This document shows positions 1-11,399 of a DNA stretch of 64,000 bases, one piece after another. Origin of the DNA: Semisulcospira habei (taxonomy: Eukaryota > Mollusca > Gastropoda > Semisulcospiridae); contig BTPG01000004.1 of the NCBI GenBank assembly GCA_036245525.1, positions 14,068,843 to 14,132,842 of the forward strand. Reading direction: 5' to 3'. How positions within the stretch are numbered: position 1 is the stretch's first letter; every line of letters begins with the position of its first letter. A program made the position numbers and the translations under genes. The notes below the pieces were generated by a model, which had not been told where the DNA came from, did no database searches, and saw only the letters and a list, made by a program, of their open reading frames with translations.

Positions 1-732
1 ATCAAATAGGAATTTATTATGGTTAAAGTTCTTGAATGATCGATATGTTATGGTTGTATGGCCGTTCTTCTTTGCTTTCGGAATCTTTTTTGACCATGAA
101 CAAACAACTGGATAGTGATCACTAACACTTAGATTTGAAACCTCAACATTATAGACGGCTTTGGGTTTATTAGTGTATATGTGGTCTATAAGTGAGGACG
201 TATTCTGAGTAATTCTGGTGGGCGATTTTACTAACTGGACTAGACCAAACAATGAAGATATTGTATCCCACGCAGTGTGATTCTTAAGGAAGTCTATATT
301 AAAATCTCCCATGAGAAGAAGGTCAGCCTTTCTTTTGCACGCTCTATCAAGGATCTGACTAAAATGGTCATACCATTCAAAAGTGGCGGCAGGGTTTCTG
401 TAAAGGAATCCAACTAGTAGCGGTGTCGATTTAGGGCATTTCACTTCCAACCACAAACACTCTACGCCTGCTGTTTCCAAGTCCAAGCGTCTATGGACTA
501 AATGCTGAATGGAGTTGTGAATGTAGACAGCGATGCCTGTTTGACCTGGGGACGAGGGGTCTCTCCTAGTCAAGGAAAAATTAGGAATACTAATGGCTTC
601 ATCGCTCACACACGAGCTCAGGCGCGTCTCACTAAGCCCAAATAAATGAAACAGTGTGGGATTGCTAATGTAGACAGATATATCGGTTAGTTTATTGTAC
701 AAATGAAAAACATTGAGATGCCCTATTCGCAT
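1..732 (-). CDS. LINE A ORF2, N-terminal endonuclease part (partial, runs off window)
   Basis: The minus strand reads open from an ATG at 732 to the window edge. It encodes the start of a CR1-like ORF2, the apurinic/apyrimidinic-type (EEP) endonuclease that nicks target DNA for retrotransposition. Visible motifs are RIGHLNVFHL near the start, GLSETRL, LLMGDFNID, SLIDHIYT and SVSDHYPV. These supply the expected N, E, D/N, D/H and SDH active-site residues. The protein is clearly homologous along its length to ORF2 of LINE C (26255-23343). The reading frame stays open upstream of the ATG, so the start is chosen by alignment to LINE C. The reverse transcriptase would lie outside the window. ORF1 of the same element is at 4148-1611. 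Confidence 0.88.
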   Translation of the reverse strand, partial: MRIGHLNVFHLYNKLTDISVYISNPTLFHLFGLSETRLSSCVSDEAISIPNFSLTRRDPSSPGQTGIAVYIHNSIQHLVHRRLDLETAGVECLWLEVKCPKSTPLLVGFLYRNPAATFEWYDHFSQILDRACKRKADLLLMGDFNIDFLKNHTAWDTISSLFGLVQLVKSPTRITQNTSSLIDHIYTNKPKAVYNVEVSNLSVSDHYPVVCSWSKKIPKAKKNGHTTITYRSFKNFNHNKFLFD

Positions 733-1610
733 AACTTTCAAATTTATGTCTATTACGGAGTAAGGCAAATTTGTACAGAACAAACAACAACAACTACAAA
801 GTAAAATGTCAAAAGAAGGAAGTATACGTTGAGATTATTAAATGAAACAGCACAAATGCCTATGTATATATAAAGCTGGTAAATGGATAAGACACAATGA
901 AATGATTTAGCAGACTCGTCGGCAGGGAAATAATCCAACTGCTCGAACATCAAAGTCCCGATAGCAAGTTCAGTTAGGCGTATCAGCCGCACACGAGCAC
1001 AATACTGGCCGGGGTTTGGTAATCCGCTTTCAACTCGATACTGCTCAGCGAAGTAAAGCGGAGACACAGTTATCACTGGTAAATTGAAGCTTGATTGAAT
1101 CGTCTTGATTCAATCGAGTTTCCTTCACGCTGATAGTCTGCTGGTATTCGAACAAGCACTGACTGACCTCGTATAAAACACACAGAGTACTCCGACACAG
1201 TAGTAAACTAACGGATCAATGATATTCTAGTCTCGGAGAGACTATCCACGACGAACGAACGAACGACACAGAAAATGATGATCGTAACTGTTCTTGGTCA
1301 TCGCAAAATACATAACACTACAGTGGCACATTGATCACCAAAAGTTTTGCTTACTGCGCACTGTCCACAAGCTAACAAGAGTTCTTGAACAGTCAGAAAT
1401 ACAAATACATAAAATAAAAGTCCACAGGCACAGTCCCGAACGAATGCCTACAAGTAAAGTAATAGCGGTGTCAAATACACACGTTTATCAAGGAATAGAA
1501 TCAGAAATGAACTGTCAATCGCTAGAATTAATGGAACGACGAAACACCACCGATCGTTGTTGTTTTTTGTTTTGTTGTTGCTGTAAACATGTTGTTTTTT
1601 AAACAATGAA
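733..1610 (-). other. Spacer between ORF1 and ORF2 of LINE A
   Basis: About 0.88 kb separates the ORF1 stop from the ORF2 start. LINE B (about 0.66 kb) and LINE C (about 1.2 kb) have similarly placed spacers. The open frames here are short and resemble no protein I know. How ORF2 is translated is not visible from the sequence. Confidence 0.6.
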
Positions 1611-4148
1611 CTAAAAACCTGTTTGTTGACTGATATACCCCTGGATAAATGGCTGAAGCAGCTGCGCCAGTACGCGCATTACCTGCGAGTCGTTGCCTCC
1701 GGAGATAGCTGCAGGGGTCTCCCACCCCCTGGCCGGGGTACTTGCGGTTTTAGGAGTGGCCAGAGCCTGGAGAGCGCTGTTGATTCTCGAGTTGTCCTGA
1801 GGCGGGGGCGGCATGCGGGGAAACTCTTCCTCCGTCACTGTAAATGGCTTGGCGTGACCTGGCTGAGGACAGTACGCAGAGGGATGGCCAGGTTGCACAC
1901 GGTTGGACATGGAGTGGCTGGGGCTGGCATAGTTTGCAGGCAAGTGGCTGGCCTGGGAACTAGGGGATAGAGGGTGGCTGGTAGAGGGGCAATTTGTCTG
2001 GGAGTGATGTTGGGAGAGGCTGGGTTGGGAGTAGTGGACGTGCGTAAACTTTGGCCCTCTGCCACTGCCCGACTGGTTGTGATGGTGTTGATGAGACCAG
2101 TCATCCTGCTGTTGATGCTGCTGGTTGCGGCGATCTACGATGGGTCCGTCACCTGGTGCACGGCGCGGCACTCCAGCAAACCTGATGTTGAGTGCCAGTG
2201 TTCTGGTACCGGCAGGAGTCAGGTGGATCCGGTCTTTCTGGAACAAGGCCTTGCGCGGTGCCAGATTGTAAGTAATGAAGGCCGGCATATGGTCGATGTA
2301 AAAGACCTTCTCTTGCTCGCACGTTGCCCGCAAGTTGTCGTTGGAGGGGAACACGGCCTTCGACAGGTAGTGGTGGGCCCCTCCAGGAATGATGGAGGAC
2401 GTAAACAGGGCGGCATTAGGAAAGGCTGCACGGAGTCTGCGGATAAGCTGCACCCATGACTGCTTGCTGACCACGCCCACTTTACAGCTGTTTATCCCCG
2501 CGTGTAAGGTCACACGGCGGATATTTGGCGACGGCGGTAGACTCCTTAGCCACTCAGCGACGTCACTCACTGTCAATCCTGAAACCGACAGGTTCTGGAC
2601 CACGGCACCATTGACCGACATCCTCCGCTCGTCCACGTTCTTGAGGATGGAGTCGCCGATGAGGAGTGTGTTGACGTCTGGCCGGACCTGAAGACACTGG
2701 AGCTGGTGTAAAGGTGTGGGGCTGTGATTGCTGTCACTATCACCTCTGCCGTTACTACTGCTGCTGCCAGTACTTGTATTGTCGATGGTGTTACCGTTAT
2801 CAGCGCTGGGTCCTTGGGTGTTCTCATCTATGTCAGATAAAACAGAGAACCTGTTTTCTATATGCACCTGTGCGAGAACAGCACTCTTCGATGCGACATC
2901 TTGGGCTTCAGAGGGTTTGTGAGGCTGAGGCGGGAGTGTGGGGTCAGCGGGGCTTTTCACCTCAGTTTGATCGGTGGTATGATGCGTCTGTTTTACCACG
3001 GCCTCAACTTGCTTTCTGAGTTCCTTCAGCTTACCGGCTTGGTTGTCCCTGCTGCTGGTAAGCTGGAGTACCTTTTCACTGAGAGCAGCATGGCTGGTGG
3101 ATAGGTCGTCGACAGCCGAATTGACACCCTCAGCATACTCTTCCGCTGCCTTCACGCTGTTCTTGGCTTTAGTCTCGTTGTCACGGACGACGCTGTCAAC
3201 ACGCGCCAGTTCCTCAGCATGCGCAGCGCACTGGCTCTTAACATCGGAGAGCTCAGTGCGCACTTTCTGCAGCTCGGCTTGCAGGCTATCGATGGTTGCA
3301 GCATTCAGCACTAGTTGTTGCTGCATCTGAGCCATGCACTGGTTTAGCGCCGAGACTTGTGCCTCTACAGAGAGAGGAGGGGGCACACAGTTGATGAGTG
3401 GGAAGGTGTTTGTGTGGGGCGTGACCTGGGCCGAGGACATATCAGGCGGTATGTCAGCCTCGGCTGGCGGAGAATTGTCGCCCTTGTCCCCATCAAGGGT
3501 TGCTGGAGCAATTTCACAACTGCTTGCATGGTTGAGTGAAACCTTTGATTGGGAAATAGTAACGTTGGAGTTGGCAGGGGGTTCGCTGGTGATGTCGTCT
3601 GTCCCCGTGGCGAGTACGCTGTTTGGTTCGAGAGTGGCGAGAAGGGCTTCGCTGTCGGCGAGTACACTAATCCCATCAGCGCACTCAGTCATAGAGTCGC
3701 CATTGTGGACGTCAGGGGATGCTGGTTGTGAGGATGTATCCATTCTGTTTATAGTGTCTTTTAATAGTTCGAACTCATCGTTCACCCACTCTTGGCAGCA
3801 GTTGCCCTGTACACAAACAGTCCCGGTCGTATAATATATTGTTATGGTAATAAGTTTCTTTGTATCATTCTTGAGCTGAATTATTGTTTCAAAAAGTTCA
3901 CTTGGGTAGGGAGGGTCGATGGGAACTACAATACTCAGTTCATCTTGGTTTTTGTCCCTGTCTTGCCAGTGCAGTGTCACGCCAGGGGGCATAGACTCTC
4001 GTGCGTATATGGTGTATAGAGCATGTCTCCACAGGGGTACACGGGTTGAAATACTTTCAAAGGTCACTTGTATAGGGTCTCTTGTTCTTGTAATTTTCTC
4101 AAGGGAGAGACGTGAATTCGCTGCAGTGGAGCGGGTTATCGGGCCCAT
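1611..4148 (-). CDS. LINE A ORF1: coiled-coil and SGNH/GDSL esterase protein, 845 aa, intact
   Basis: This is the intact ORF1 of a CR1-like LINE, starting at ATG 4148 with MGPITRS. Residues 1-110 form a block shared with ORF1 of LINEs B and C (a DPIQ motif, then an LWR or VWR motif). Residues about 265-385 are heptad-rich and likely a coiled coil for ORF1 multimerisation. An SGNH-hydrolase-like domain follows. Its GDS nucleophile motif is near residue 498, GINS near 552 and DRIH near 640. The C-terminal 180 residues are rich in His, Gln, Ser and Pro. Esterase-bearing ORF1 proteins are known in the CR1/L2 LINE group; RNA binding and membrane or lipid roles have been suggested but not settled. 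The ORF2 start follows at 732. Only a few bases separate the start codon from a GA microsatellite, so the 5' leader is missing or very short. Confidence 0.88.
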   Translation of the reverse strand: MGPITRSTAANSRLSLEKITRTRDPIQVTFESISTRVPLWRHALYTIYARESMPPGVTLHWQDRDKNQDELSIVVPIDPPYPSELFETIIQLKNDTKKLITITIYYTTGTVCVQGNCCQEWVNDEFELLKDTINRMDTSSQPASPDVHNGDSMTECADGISVLADSEALLATLEPNSVLATGTDDITSEPPANSNVTISQSKVSLNHASSCEIAPATLDGDKGDNSPPAEADIPPDMSSAQVTPHTNTFPLINCVPPPLSVEAQVSALNQCMAQMQQQLVLNAATIDSLQAELQKVRTELSDVKSQCAAHAEELARVDSVVRDNETKAKNSVKAAEEYAEGVNSAVDDLSTSHAALSEKVLQLTSSRDNQAGKLKELRKQVEAVVKQTHHTTDQTEVKSPADPTLPPQPHKPSEAQDVASKSAVLAQVHIENRFSVLSDIDENTQGPSADNGNTIDNTSTGSSSSNGRGDSDSNHSPTPLHQLQCLQVRPDVNTLLIGDSILKNVDERRMSVNGAVVQNLSVSGLTVSDVAEWLRSLPPSPNIRRVTLHAGINSCKVGVVSKQSWVQLIRRLRAAFPNAALFTSSIIPGGAHHYLSKAVFPSNDNLRATCEQEKVFYIDHMPAFITYNLAPRKALFQKDRIHLTPAGTRTLALNIRFAGVPRRAPGDGPIVDRRNQQHQQQDDWSHQHHHNQSGSGRGPKFTHVHYSQPSLSQHHSQTNCPSTSHPLSPSSQASHLPANYASPSHSMSNRVQPGHPSAYCPQPGHAKPFTVTEEEFPRMPPPPQDNSRINSALQALATPKTASTPARGWETPAAISGGNDSQVMRVLAQLLQPFIQGYISQQTGF

Positions 4149-4153
4149 TGTAT

Positions 4154-4168
4154 AGAGAGAGAGAGAGA

Positions 4169-4243
<75 letters not shown>
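4154..4243. repeat. (GA)n microsatellite at the 5' end of LINE A
   Basis: About 90 bp of nearly pure GA dinucleotide with one interruption. It begins 5 bp upstream of the ORF1 start codon of LINE A. Past it, 4244-4531 holds no gene that I can recognise, only unique-looking sequence and a G-tract of about 16 bases at 4443-4458. Confidence 0.95.
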
Positions 4244-4245
<2 letters not shown>

Positions 4246-4531
4246 GCAGGATGTTTCTGAATGAATGGTTTCCGTTACCACATATTTTCACTGCACCTTG
4301 TGCTGGCCACTTGAGCAACATGCAGCTTCCTTCTTCATGCAGGCCTGTAATTATTATACATTTAATCATGTGTGAGGCGACCAAGAGAGGGACTATCAAA
4401 CAGTGGTCGTCGTAAACAGGTTGTTACAATTGGTACAAAAATGGGGGGGGGGGGGGGGTCGGCTGCTTATACAGCTGGTAGCATTGTACAGGTGGTCGCC
4501 TCGCCAGTTTGACTGTACTCCATACACAATG

Positions 4532-4693
4532 TTAACTCATTCTGCCCGCGACACAACACAGCAAGATATGACTCGACCATGATAGTTCAAGGGTGGTGGC
4601 AGAATAGCTTGGCGCCTATAGGCCACCACCCTTGAACTATCTATGGATAACTCCAAAATGTGGGTATTTCGTGCCTCGGGCACAGTGAATTAT
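4532..4693. mobile_element. Palindromic MITE, family P (diverged copy)
   Basis: The copy starts with TTAACTCATTCTGCC. It contains two inverted arms (ATAGTTCAAGGGTGGTGG at 4581, complement ending at 4640) around an AGAATAGCTTGGCGCC core that is only partly mirrored. The right flank (GGATAACTCCAAAATGTG) is the inverted counterpart of the left flank of the copy at 52114-52326. The right TTAA-like end is decayed. Other copies are at 14052, 46699, 51583, 52114, 53473, 53764, 57612, 58855 and 60782. Confidence 0.75.
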
Positions 4694-4892
4694 AAACCAG
4701 CCTGCTCAATCACGTGCTGAATATAACTAATTCCAAATTAACCATGTTAATTACTACTTCCAGATACATGCTGGGGAGATAATGTTGGCCGTTGTATCCA
4801 GCATTACTGTAAGACACCGAGAACATTTACAAGGGTGATCTTGCGATCTAATCATCCGTTACCGCTTAAAGTCCGGTAGGCAAACTGTTATA

Positions 4893-5130
4893 TAATGACG
4901 GGGAAGTGACGCAGTGGTTAAGGCGTCTGCCTCCAATGCCAAAGGTGCGAGGTTCGATACCGGGTTCCGGCGTTGGATTTTTCTCCTCTGGTAAGTGTCA
5001 CCGTCTGGGCAGTGGGCAGATGTTCACATCTGCACGGGACATAGACGACCCCGGCCTCCACGAGTCCCCTGCTGCCTTGCAGGCCTGGCCGCTTGGCTGC
5101 GGAAAGGCTAAGGGAGGAAACCCCTAACAT
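4893..5130 (+). mobile_element. tRNA-derived SINE-like sequence
   Basis: A tRNA-like head carries a box-A-like TGACGCAGTGGTTAAGGCG near 4907 and a box-B-like GGTTCGATACC near 4952. This spacing suits an RNA polymerase III promoter. The downstream part has no terminal CCA-like structure and continues into GC-rich sequence. It is probably a SINE, or a SINE-like 5' end attached to LINE D. It is not a tRNA gene, because the acceptor ends do not pair. Confidence 0.6.
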
Positions 5131-5679
5131 CAAAGCTCCCGTGTCTCCGGGGAAGGCTTTCGAGCCAGAGACTAGGACAAGGACAGTCTGATATAAAACC
5201 TACGACCCGAGGACCTCGATGCCACCGTCCCAGCTTGCTAGGCCATGGCAAACGAACCAAGGGTTTAAAGGGTGGGGCCAGTACTGCGCACACTGCACTC
5301 CACCAAAAAGCTCCACCGCGCAGGCTTTAGTAAACGCCCACGGACTATGACACTGAACTTTCCAAGTCCTGTAGCGATGGGCAAGGGGCAAAACGGCAGG
5401 TGAAAGATGTCACTGGAAGCCGCAGTCTCAAACCTGCATGCAGGCGGTTCAGGATATTGGTCGCCTGATGTTGACCTGGGGATGACAACGTCACTCGGCA
5501 CAACCTGAACGACCAAGCAGCCTTCTATAGGGACAGCACTGCTTGCTCCACACGGAGAGGGGCCTACCAAAGGTGGCCTAACCAAAGCTCATCCCCTCGT
5601 AACCCCAGTTGGCTAGCCGCGGTCAACGGGCATCTTCTCATGCGGTCAGAAAACAAGAAAAAACAATGGATCCACTCTC
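5131..5679 (+). other. GC-rich leader upstream of LINE D
   Basis: There is no convincing protein. The sequence leads directly into the first recognisable endonuclease codons of LINE D and is most simply its 5' untranslated region. Several short open frames exist on both strands, but none resembles a known protein. Confidence 0.45.
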
Positions 5680-8600
5680 ATGACGACCACGACCGGACTC
5701 AACGTAGCATGCTGGAACATCCGAACCATGCTCGACACAGCAGACAGCGGAGGCCCTGAACGTTAAACATCGACATCGCCGCGCTCAGCGAAGTACGCCT
5801 CCCGGACGAAGGCAGCCTTCAAGAACTTGGCGCTGGCTATACCCTCTACTGGTCAGGCAGGCCTGCATCAGAAAGACGGCTCTCAGGCGTGGACTTCATG
5901 GTTAAGACCCCCATTGCGACTAAGTTGGAAAACCTACCAACGGGTCACTCCGACCGCATCATGTCCATGCACCTCCCACTGAGACACCAGCAATACGTCA
6001 CCCTTCTCAGTGTGTACTCCCCAACCCTCCTGGCAGAGCCTGCAGAAAAAGACAAGTTCTACTCTGACCTGCGCAGCCTCCTGCAGAGCACCCCTGCAGA
6101 CGACAAAGTCATCATCCTTGGCGACTTCAACGCCAGAGTGGGCCAGGACTCTGAAGCCTGGAATGGAGTCCTCGGCAAGCATGGCGTTGGGAACTGCAAT
6201 GACAATGGTCGCCTACTGTTGGAGCTCTGTGCAGAGCAGCAACTTGTCATCACCAACACTACTTTCCAGCAAAAAGACAGTCAAAAGACCACCTGGATGC
6301 ATCCTCGCTCCAAGCACTGGCACCTTATCGACTACGTCCTAGTGCGTCAGAGGGACCGCAGTGACGTCCTCCTCACCAGAGTGATGCCCAGCGCAGAATG
6401 CCACACTGACCACCGCCTTGTTCGCTGGAAACTCAGGCTCCGCCTCAAGCTGAAACCCAAGAAAGGCCCCCCCCCCCCTCCCAAGAAAAAGCTTGATGTT
6501 GCCAGCCTTCAGCGTGACGACAAGAAAGCTGCCCTTCAGGCCGATTTACATTGCATGCTCAAAGACACAGTTGATCCAGCAGACTCCTCCCCTGAAACAC
6601 TCTGGGAACAACTGAAAACTGCTATTGTAAAATCTTCTGTGGAAGTCTTGGGCTTTGCTAGAAAGAGGAACAGAGACTGGTTTGACGAAAACGACGTAGA
6701 GATCCAGGAACTTCTAGCAAAAAAAAAAAGAGCCGCCCACCAGGCCCACCTAGCCCAGCCTTCCTGCCCTGTGAAGAAGTCTGCCTTCCGCCTCATCTGC
6801 AGCAGTCTCCAGCTCAAGCTTAGAGAGCTCCAGAACGAGTGGTGGTCCAGACTCGCACAGAGGACCCAGCTCTGCGCTGACAACGGTGACTACAGGGGCT
6901 TCTACGAAGCACTGAAAGCAGTGTCTATGGCCCTAGGCACCTGGTACAAAGTCCCCTGCGAAGCGCTGATGGACAGGCACTCCTCACAGATAATACCTCC
7001 ATGTTGAACCGCTGGTCGGAATACTTTCAGGACCTCTTCGGCGCTGAGCGCACTGTTCAAGAAACAGTCATCCTCAAAATCCCACACCTTCCACTAAAGG
7101 TTGAATTGGACGAACCGCCCACCGCCGAAGAGACCCTCACAGCCATCCACCAGCTCAAGAGTGGCAAAGCAGCAGGCATTGACGGAATCCCGCCAGAGAT
7201 CTGGAAACATGGAGGCCCAGCACTGCACAACAAGCTCCACGACCTCTTTCTCTGCTGCTGGGAAAAAGAAACACTACCAAAGGACCTCCGTGATGCAGTC
7301 ATCATCACCCTGTACAAGAACAAAGGAGAGAAGTCTGCCTGCTCAAATTATCGTGGAATTACCATGCTGTCCATTGCAGGGAAAATTCTCGCAAGATTGC
7401 TCCTGAATCGGCTGGTACCTGCAATCGCTGAAGACCACGTCCCAGACGGCCAGTGTGGCTTCAGAGCCAACAGGAGTACCACCGACATGGTCTTTGTGCT
7501 GAGACAGCTTCAGGAGAAGTGCCGCGAGCAGAACAAAGGGCTGTACGTAACGTTTGTCGACCTAACAAAAGCGTTTGACACTGTGAGCAGGCAAGGCATG
7601 TGGCAGATACTGGAGCGACTAGGCTGTCCCCCAAAGTTCCTCAACATGATCGTCCAGCTCCACGAGGACCAGCAAGGCCAGGTCAGACTAAACAGTGACC
7701 TCTCAGAACCATTCCCCATTCGCAACGGCGTGAAGCAAGGCTGCGTGCTGGCACCGACCCTCTTCACCATCTTTTTCAGCATGATTTTGAAGCAGGCCAC
7801 AGTGGACCTCGACGATGACGACGCAGTGTACATCAGGTATCGTCTCGATGGCAGCCTGTTCAACCTCAGACGACTGCAGGTCCACACCAAAACCCTAGAC
7901 CAACTGATTCGTGAGCTGCTCTTTGCTGATGACGCTGCCCTCGTTGCAAAAACAGAGAGAGCCTTGCAGCGCATTACGTCCTGCTTCGCAGATGCTGCCC
8001 AGCTCTTTGGACTTGAGGTCAGTCTGAAAAAGACAGAGGTCCTTCATCAGCCGGCACCCAAGGAAGAGCATCGCCCTCCCCACATCACCATCGGCGAGTC
8101 CGAACTGAAGTCTGTACACCAGTTTACCTACCTTGGCTGCATCATCACGCCAGACGCCAAGCTGGACAGGGAGCTGAACAACAGGCTGGCAAAAGCGAAC
8201 AGTGCTTTCGGGCGACTATTCAAGCGGGTGTGGCACAATCAACAGCTGAAAAAAGGCACCAAGATCAGCGTGTACAGAGCTGTCGTCATCACCACCCTGC
8301 TGTACGGTTCCGAGTCCTGGGCCCTCTACCGCAGCCAACTACGACTCCTCGAACGCTTTCACCAGCGCTGCCTGCGTATCATCCTCAACATTCACTGGAG
8401 TGACTATGTCACCAACGTCGAGGTCCTTGAACTGGCGGAAACTGTGAGCATAGAGGCTTTGCTGCTGCGGACACAGCTTCGCTGGGCGGGGCACGTCTCC
8501 AGGATGGAGGATCATCGCCTACCCAAGATCACTCTGTTCGGCGAGCTCGTAACTGGACACCGAGACAGAGGGGCACCAAAGAAGAGATACAAAGACGGTC

Positions 8601-8923
8601 TCAAGAAGTCACTTAGTGCCTGCCAAATCGACCACCGCCAGTGGTCTTCGCTTGCTGCGGACCGTGACACGTGGCGCTCCACCATTCACAAGGCAGCCGT
8701 CTCCTTTGAGGACTCTCGCAGAGCTAACCTTAAGGACAATCGGCTCAGAAGAGAAAACAGAGTTGTCGTAACTCAGAATCCTGACCAGACCTTCCCCTGC
8801 AGCCACTGCGGTCGAACCTGCCTGTCCCGGATTGGCCTCCGCAGCCACAAAAAAATGCCTGCAGACGACGTGGGCAAGCCCTATAGAATCTTCGTTCGCG
8901 AAGTCAAGCCAAGAGAGGTATAA
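5680..8923 (+). pseudogene. LINE D: broken endonuclease-reverse transcriptase polyprotein
   Basis: This is a near full-length ORF2 of a non-LTR retrotransposon; the clade is not resolved (RTE-like or I-like). The endonuclease starts at about 5680 (LNVACWNIRTM), hits a stop at 5764 and resumes in another frame at about 5769 (NIDIAALSE), with some 20 codons missing. It then continues through IILGDFNARVG and TDHRLVRWK. A second frame change near 6920 leads into the reverse transcriptase (frame open 7001-8923). That part has LKSGKAAGIDGIPPE, FVDLTKAFDTV, GVKQGCVLAPTLF and the catalytic LLFADDAAL. The C-terminus carries a zinc-knuckle-like CSHCGRTCLSRIGLRSH. Frame breaks make the copy inactive. 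It could have served as a source of enzyme only before those changes. Confidence 0.9.
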
Positions 8924-8956
8924 TGTATGTAGTTGCTAATTATTTTGATTCTTGAT

Positions 8957-8962
8957 AATAAA
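8957..8962 (+). terminator. Polyadenylation signal AATAAA of LINE D
   Basis: AATAAA lies 34 bp after the TAA stop of the LINE D reading frame and is followed by a short A-rich stretch, as expected for the 3' end of a polyadenylated LINE transcript. Confidence 0.6.
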
Positions 8963-8989
8963 GCGTGTGTCATTGTAAAAAGAAATTGG

Positions 8990-9793
8990 GGGGCTCTAAA
9001 ACCAGCAGAGAATAAAATGACGGTAAATTAAATTTTGATTCTGAAGTATTCGTAATATCCATCATCACAACTGCCACCAACATCACCACCACCACCAAGA
9101 ACAACACCATCAACAACACCAACATCAACATCGCCGTCATCAATCCAGGAAGCAAAAGTTCATGGGGACGACGTGGGCCGTGGTATGCCCGCGCACAGCT
9201 GTGCGAGTGTCAACCACAACCAACGCAGGGACGTGTCGCTTACTGACACGAGTTTGAAATCGGCCGGAGACCTCTTGCCCACTGATGGAGACGTGTAAGC
9301 GGCCAGAGGAGATTTTTTCAGCTTTGGAGGACTTGCAATCAGCCCGAGGGTGTGTGGCTTTCTGGGTGACTGCATGTACAAAAGGGCTGAACGTGCCGTT
9401 GTCACCGTCATAGATCAGAAAGGCAATGGCTGCGGGACTTTGTATATCTTGGTTATTGCATGTACAAAAAGGCTGAACGTGCCGCTGTCACCGTCAGAGA
9501 TCAGAAAGGCAATGGCTGCAGGACTTTGTCTATAGGTGGTGAAGAAACTGACAGTGATCATACACACAAGTACCAGTTTGGCACTGAATCAAGATCAACT
9601 CAGTTCGGATTGAACTGAATTGAATTGAATTGAACTGAACTGATTTGAGATTCTGTCCTAGTCAATAAATCACTGCTGTCATAAATTTAAGTTTGCCTCT
9701 GGGTCACACCACAGAAATATAAACAAGTACACAAAATACTACACAATATACACAGGCCATAATATCCGCAAATGCTTCCTGCGTTGTGTACAG
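8990..9793. other. Non-genic stretch with low-complexity and tandem repeats
   Basis: No gene is visible. From 9060 to 9150 there is a CCA/CAT/CAA-rich low-complexity tract. From 9371 to about 9540 two copies of an 86-bp unit (each starting TGCATGTACAAAA) are arranged in tandem. From 9605 to 9650 there is a degenerate TTGAA repeat. Confidence 0.75.
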
Positions 9794-9796
9794 TAT

Positions 9797-9877
<81 letters not shown>
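9794..9877. repeat. (ACT)n followed by (CTAT)n microsatellite
   Basis: About 55 bp of ACT trinucleotides run directly into about 28 bp of CTAT. The tract abuts the 3' end of LINE E, whose coding strand is minus, so it may be the microsatellite-like tail of that LINE. Confidence 0.95.
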
Positions 9878-9878
<1 letters not shown>

Positions 9879-11312
9879 ATCCCGTAGTCTTGCCGCCCGT
9901 TGGGGCACCACTGATGACTTGGCAACCCTCTCCATCCCTCTCTGTTCTCTGCCATTCTCAGCGAATCGCGCAGCTTCAGTCCTGTCCAATCTGATATATT
10001 GTCCTCCCATCTTTTCCTCTGTCTTCCTCTCCTTCGTCCTCCTTGCACAGTGCCTTGCAGGATTGTTTTGGCAAGCCCTGCTGAACGTGTAATGCCCATA
10101 CCACTTCAGTTTGCGTTTTCTCACAATGGCTAATAGGTCTTCATAGGGCCCGATGGCTTGCCTGATTCTGCTTCCCACTTTCTCGTTTGTGATGTGATCT
10201 CTGTATGAGATGCCAAGCAGCCTACGAAAACATCTCATTTCAGTGGCTTGTATCCTCCTTTCAAGGTCTGCTGTGAGGGTCCATGACTCGCAGGCATATA
10301 AGAGCACTGAGATGACTAAGGAGCGCATCAGTCTGATCTTGGAGCAGAGTGTGATGTTTGTGTCCTTCCAAATGGTCTTCAATCTTGTCAGTGCTGTTGT
10401 TGTCTGCGCAATCCTGGACAGTATTTCTGGTTTTGATCCCTCATCTGTCACAATGGCTCCTAAGTATTTGAATTTTTTAACTGTTTCCAGTTTTTGGCCT
10501 CCAACCCTGATTTCAGTGCCAATGCCACTGGCGTTATTGGTCATCAGTTTGGTCTTCTCTGCACTGATTTCCATCCCATATGCAATGGCTGTACTATCCA
10601 GCTTTTCCACCAGCTGAGCTAGCTCCTTCTCTGTTCCTGCAAGGCCATCAATGTCGTTCGCAAAGCGCAAGTTCGTGATTGTTCTGCCTCCAATACTGAC
10701 AGTTCCTTCATGATCTTTCAGAGCGTCCGTCATGATTCTTTTCAGGAAGATGTTGAAAAGAGTAGGTGAGAGCAAGCAGCCTTGTCTGACTCCAACTGTA
10801 ATCCTAAACCAGTTTCATATTTTGCCGTTGAAGCAGTCTGCGCTAGTGGCCTTGTTGTAAAGGTTTGCTATGACTTTGATCAGGTTGGCATTGATGTTGT
10901 ATAGCTTCATGGTGGACCAAAGGGGTGCATGCCACACCCTGTCAAACGCTTTCTTAAAATCCACAAAGACATGATAGAGGTCCTGCTGGTGCTGGAGGTA
11001 TCTCTCACATAGAACTCTCAGGTTGAAGATCTGCTCAGTTGTGCTGCGCCCTGGTCTGAAGCCTGCCTGTTCCTCAGCTATGATTTCCTCTGCCTGTGGC
11101 TTCAGCCTGTTCAGTATGATCTTTAACATGACTTTGCTTTGGTGGGATATAAGACTGATCGTGCGATAGTTCTGGCATTGGTGTAAGTTGCCTTTTTTGG
11201 GGAGAGTTATTATAAGTGATTGGGTCCATGGCGTGGGCCAATCCCCTGACTGCCAGATCTTATTGCAGATTGTTAGTAAGGCACTTATCATGTCTTCTCC
11301 CCCTTCTTGCAC
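9867..11312 (-). pseudogene. LINE E: 5'-truncated reverse transcriptase (EN lost)
   Basis: The minus strand encodes most of a non-LTR reverse transcriptase. It has a block with YRTISLIS, AGFRPGRSTTEQIF, HVFVDFKKAFDRVWH, then GVRQGCLLSPTLFN and a C-terminal region with ISVLLYACESWTL. An in-frame TGA at 10815-10817 interrupts it just before the GVRQG motif. The catalytic box reads RFANDIDG where the family has FADD, so one catalytic aspartate is lost. A frameshift near 10085 moves the C-terminal GRQRKRWEDNI block into another frame. The endonuclease is absent; the element is cut at about 11390 beside an ACT/AAT repeat. This is a dead copy. The clade resembles common invertebrate EN-RT LINEs but cannot be fixed without alignment. 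Confidence 0.88.
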
Positions 11313-11399
11313 TAGCTCTGCAGGGATGTTGTCTGCTCCTGCTGCCTTCCCTTTTTTTCAGCGACTTCACTGCAGCCTCTACTACTACTACTACTAATA

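Noticed and set aside
1294..1602. Plus-strand open frame of 102 codons over the LINE A spacer
   Set aside because: No recognisable protein content, no ATG supported start, and it lies antisense to the LINE spacer.
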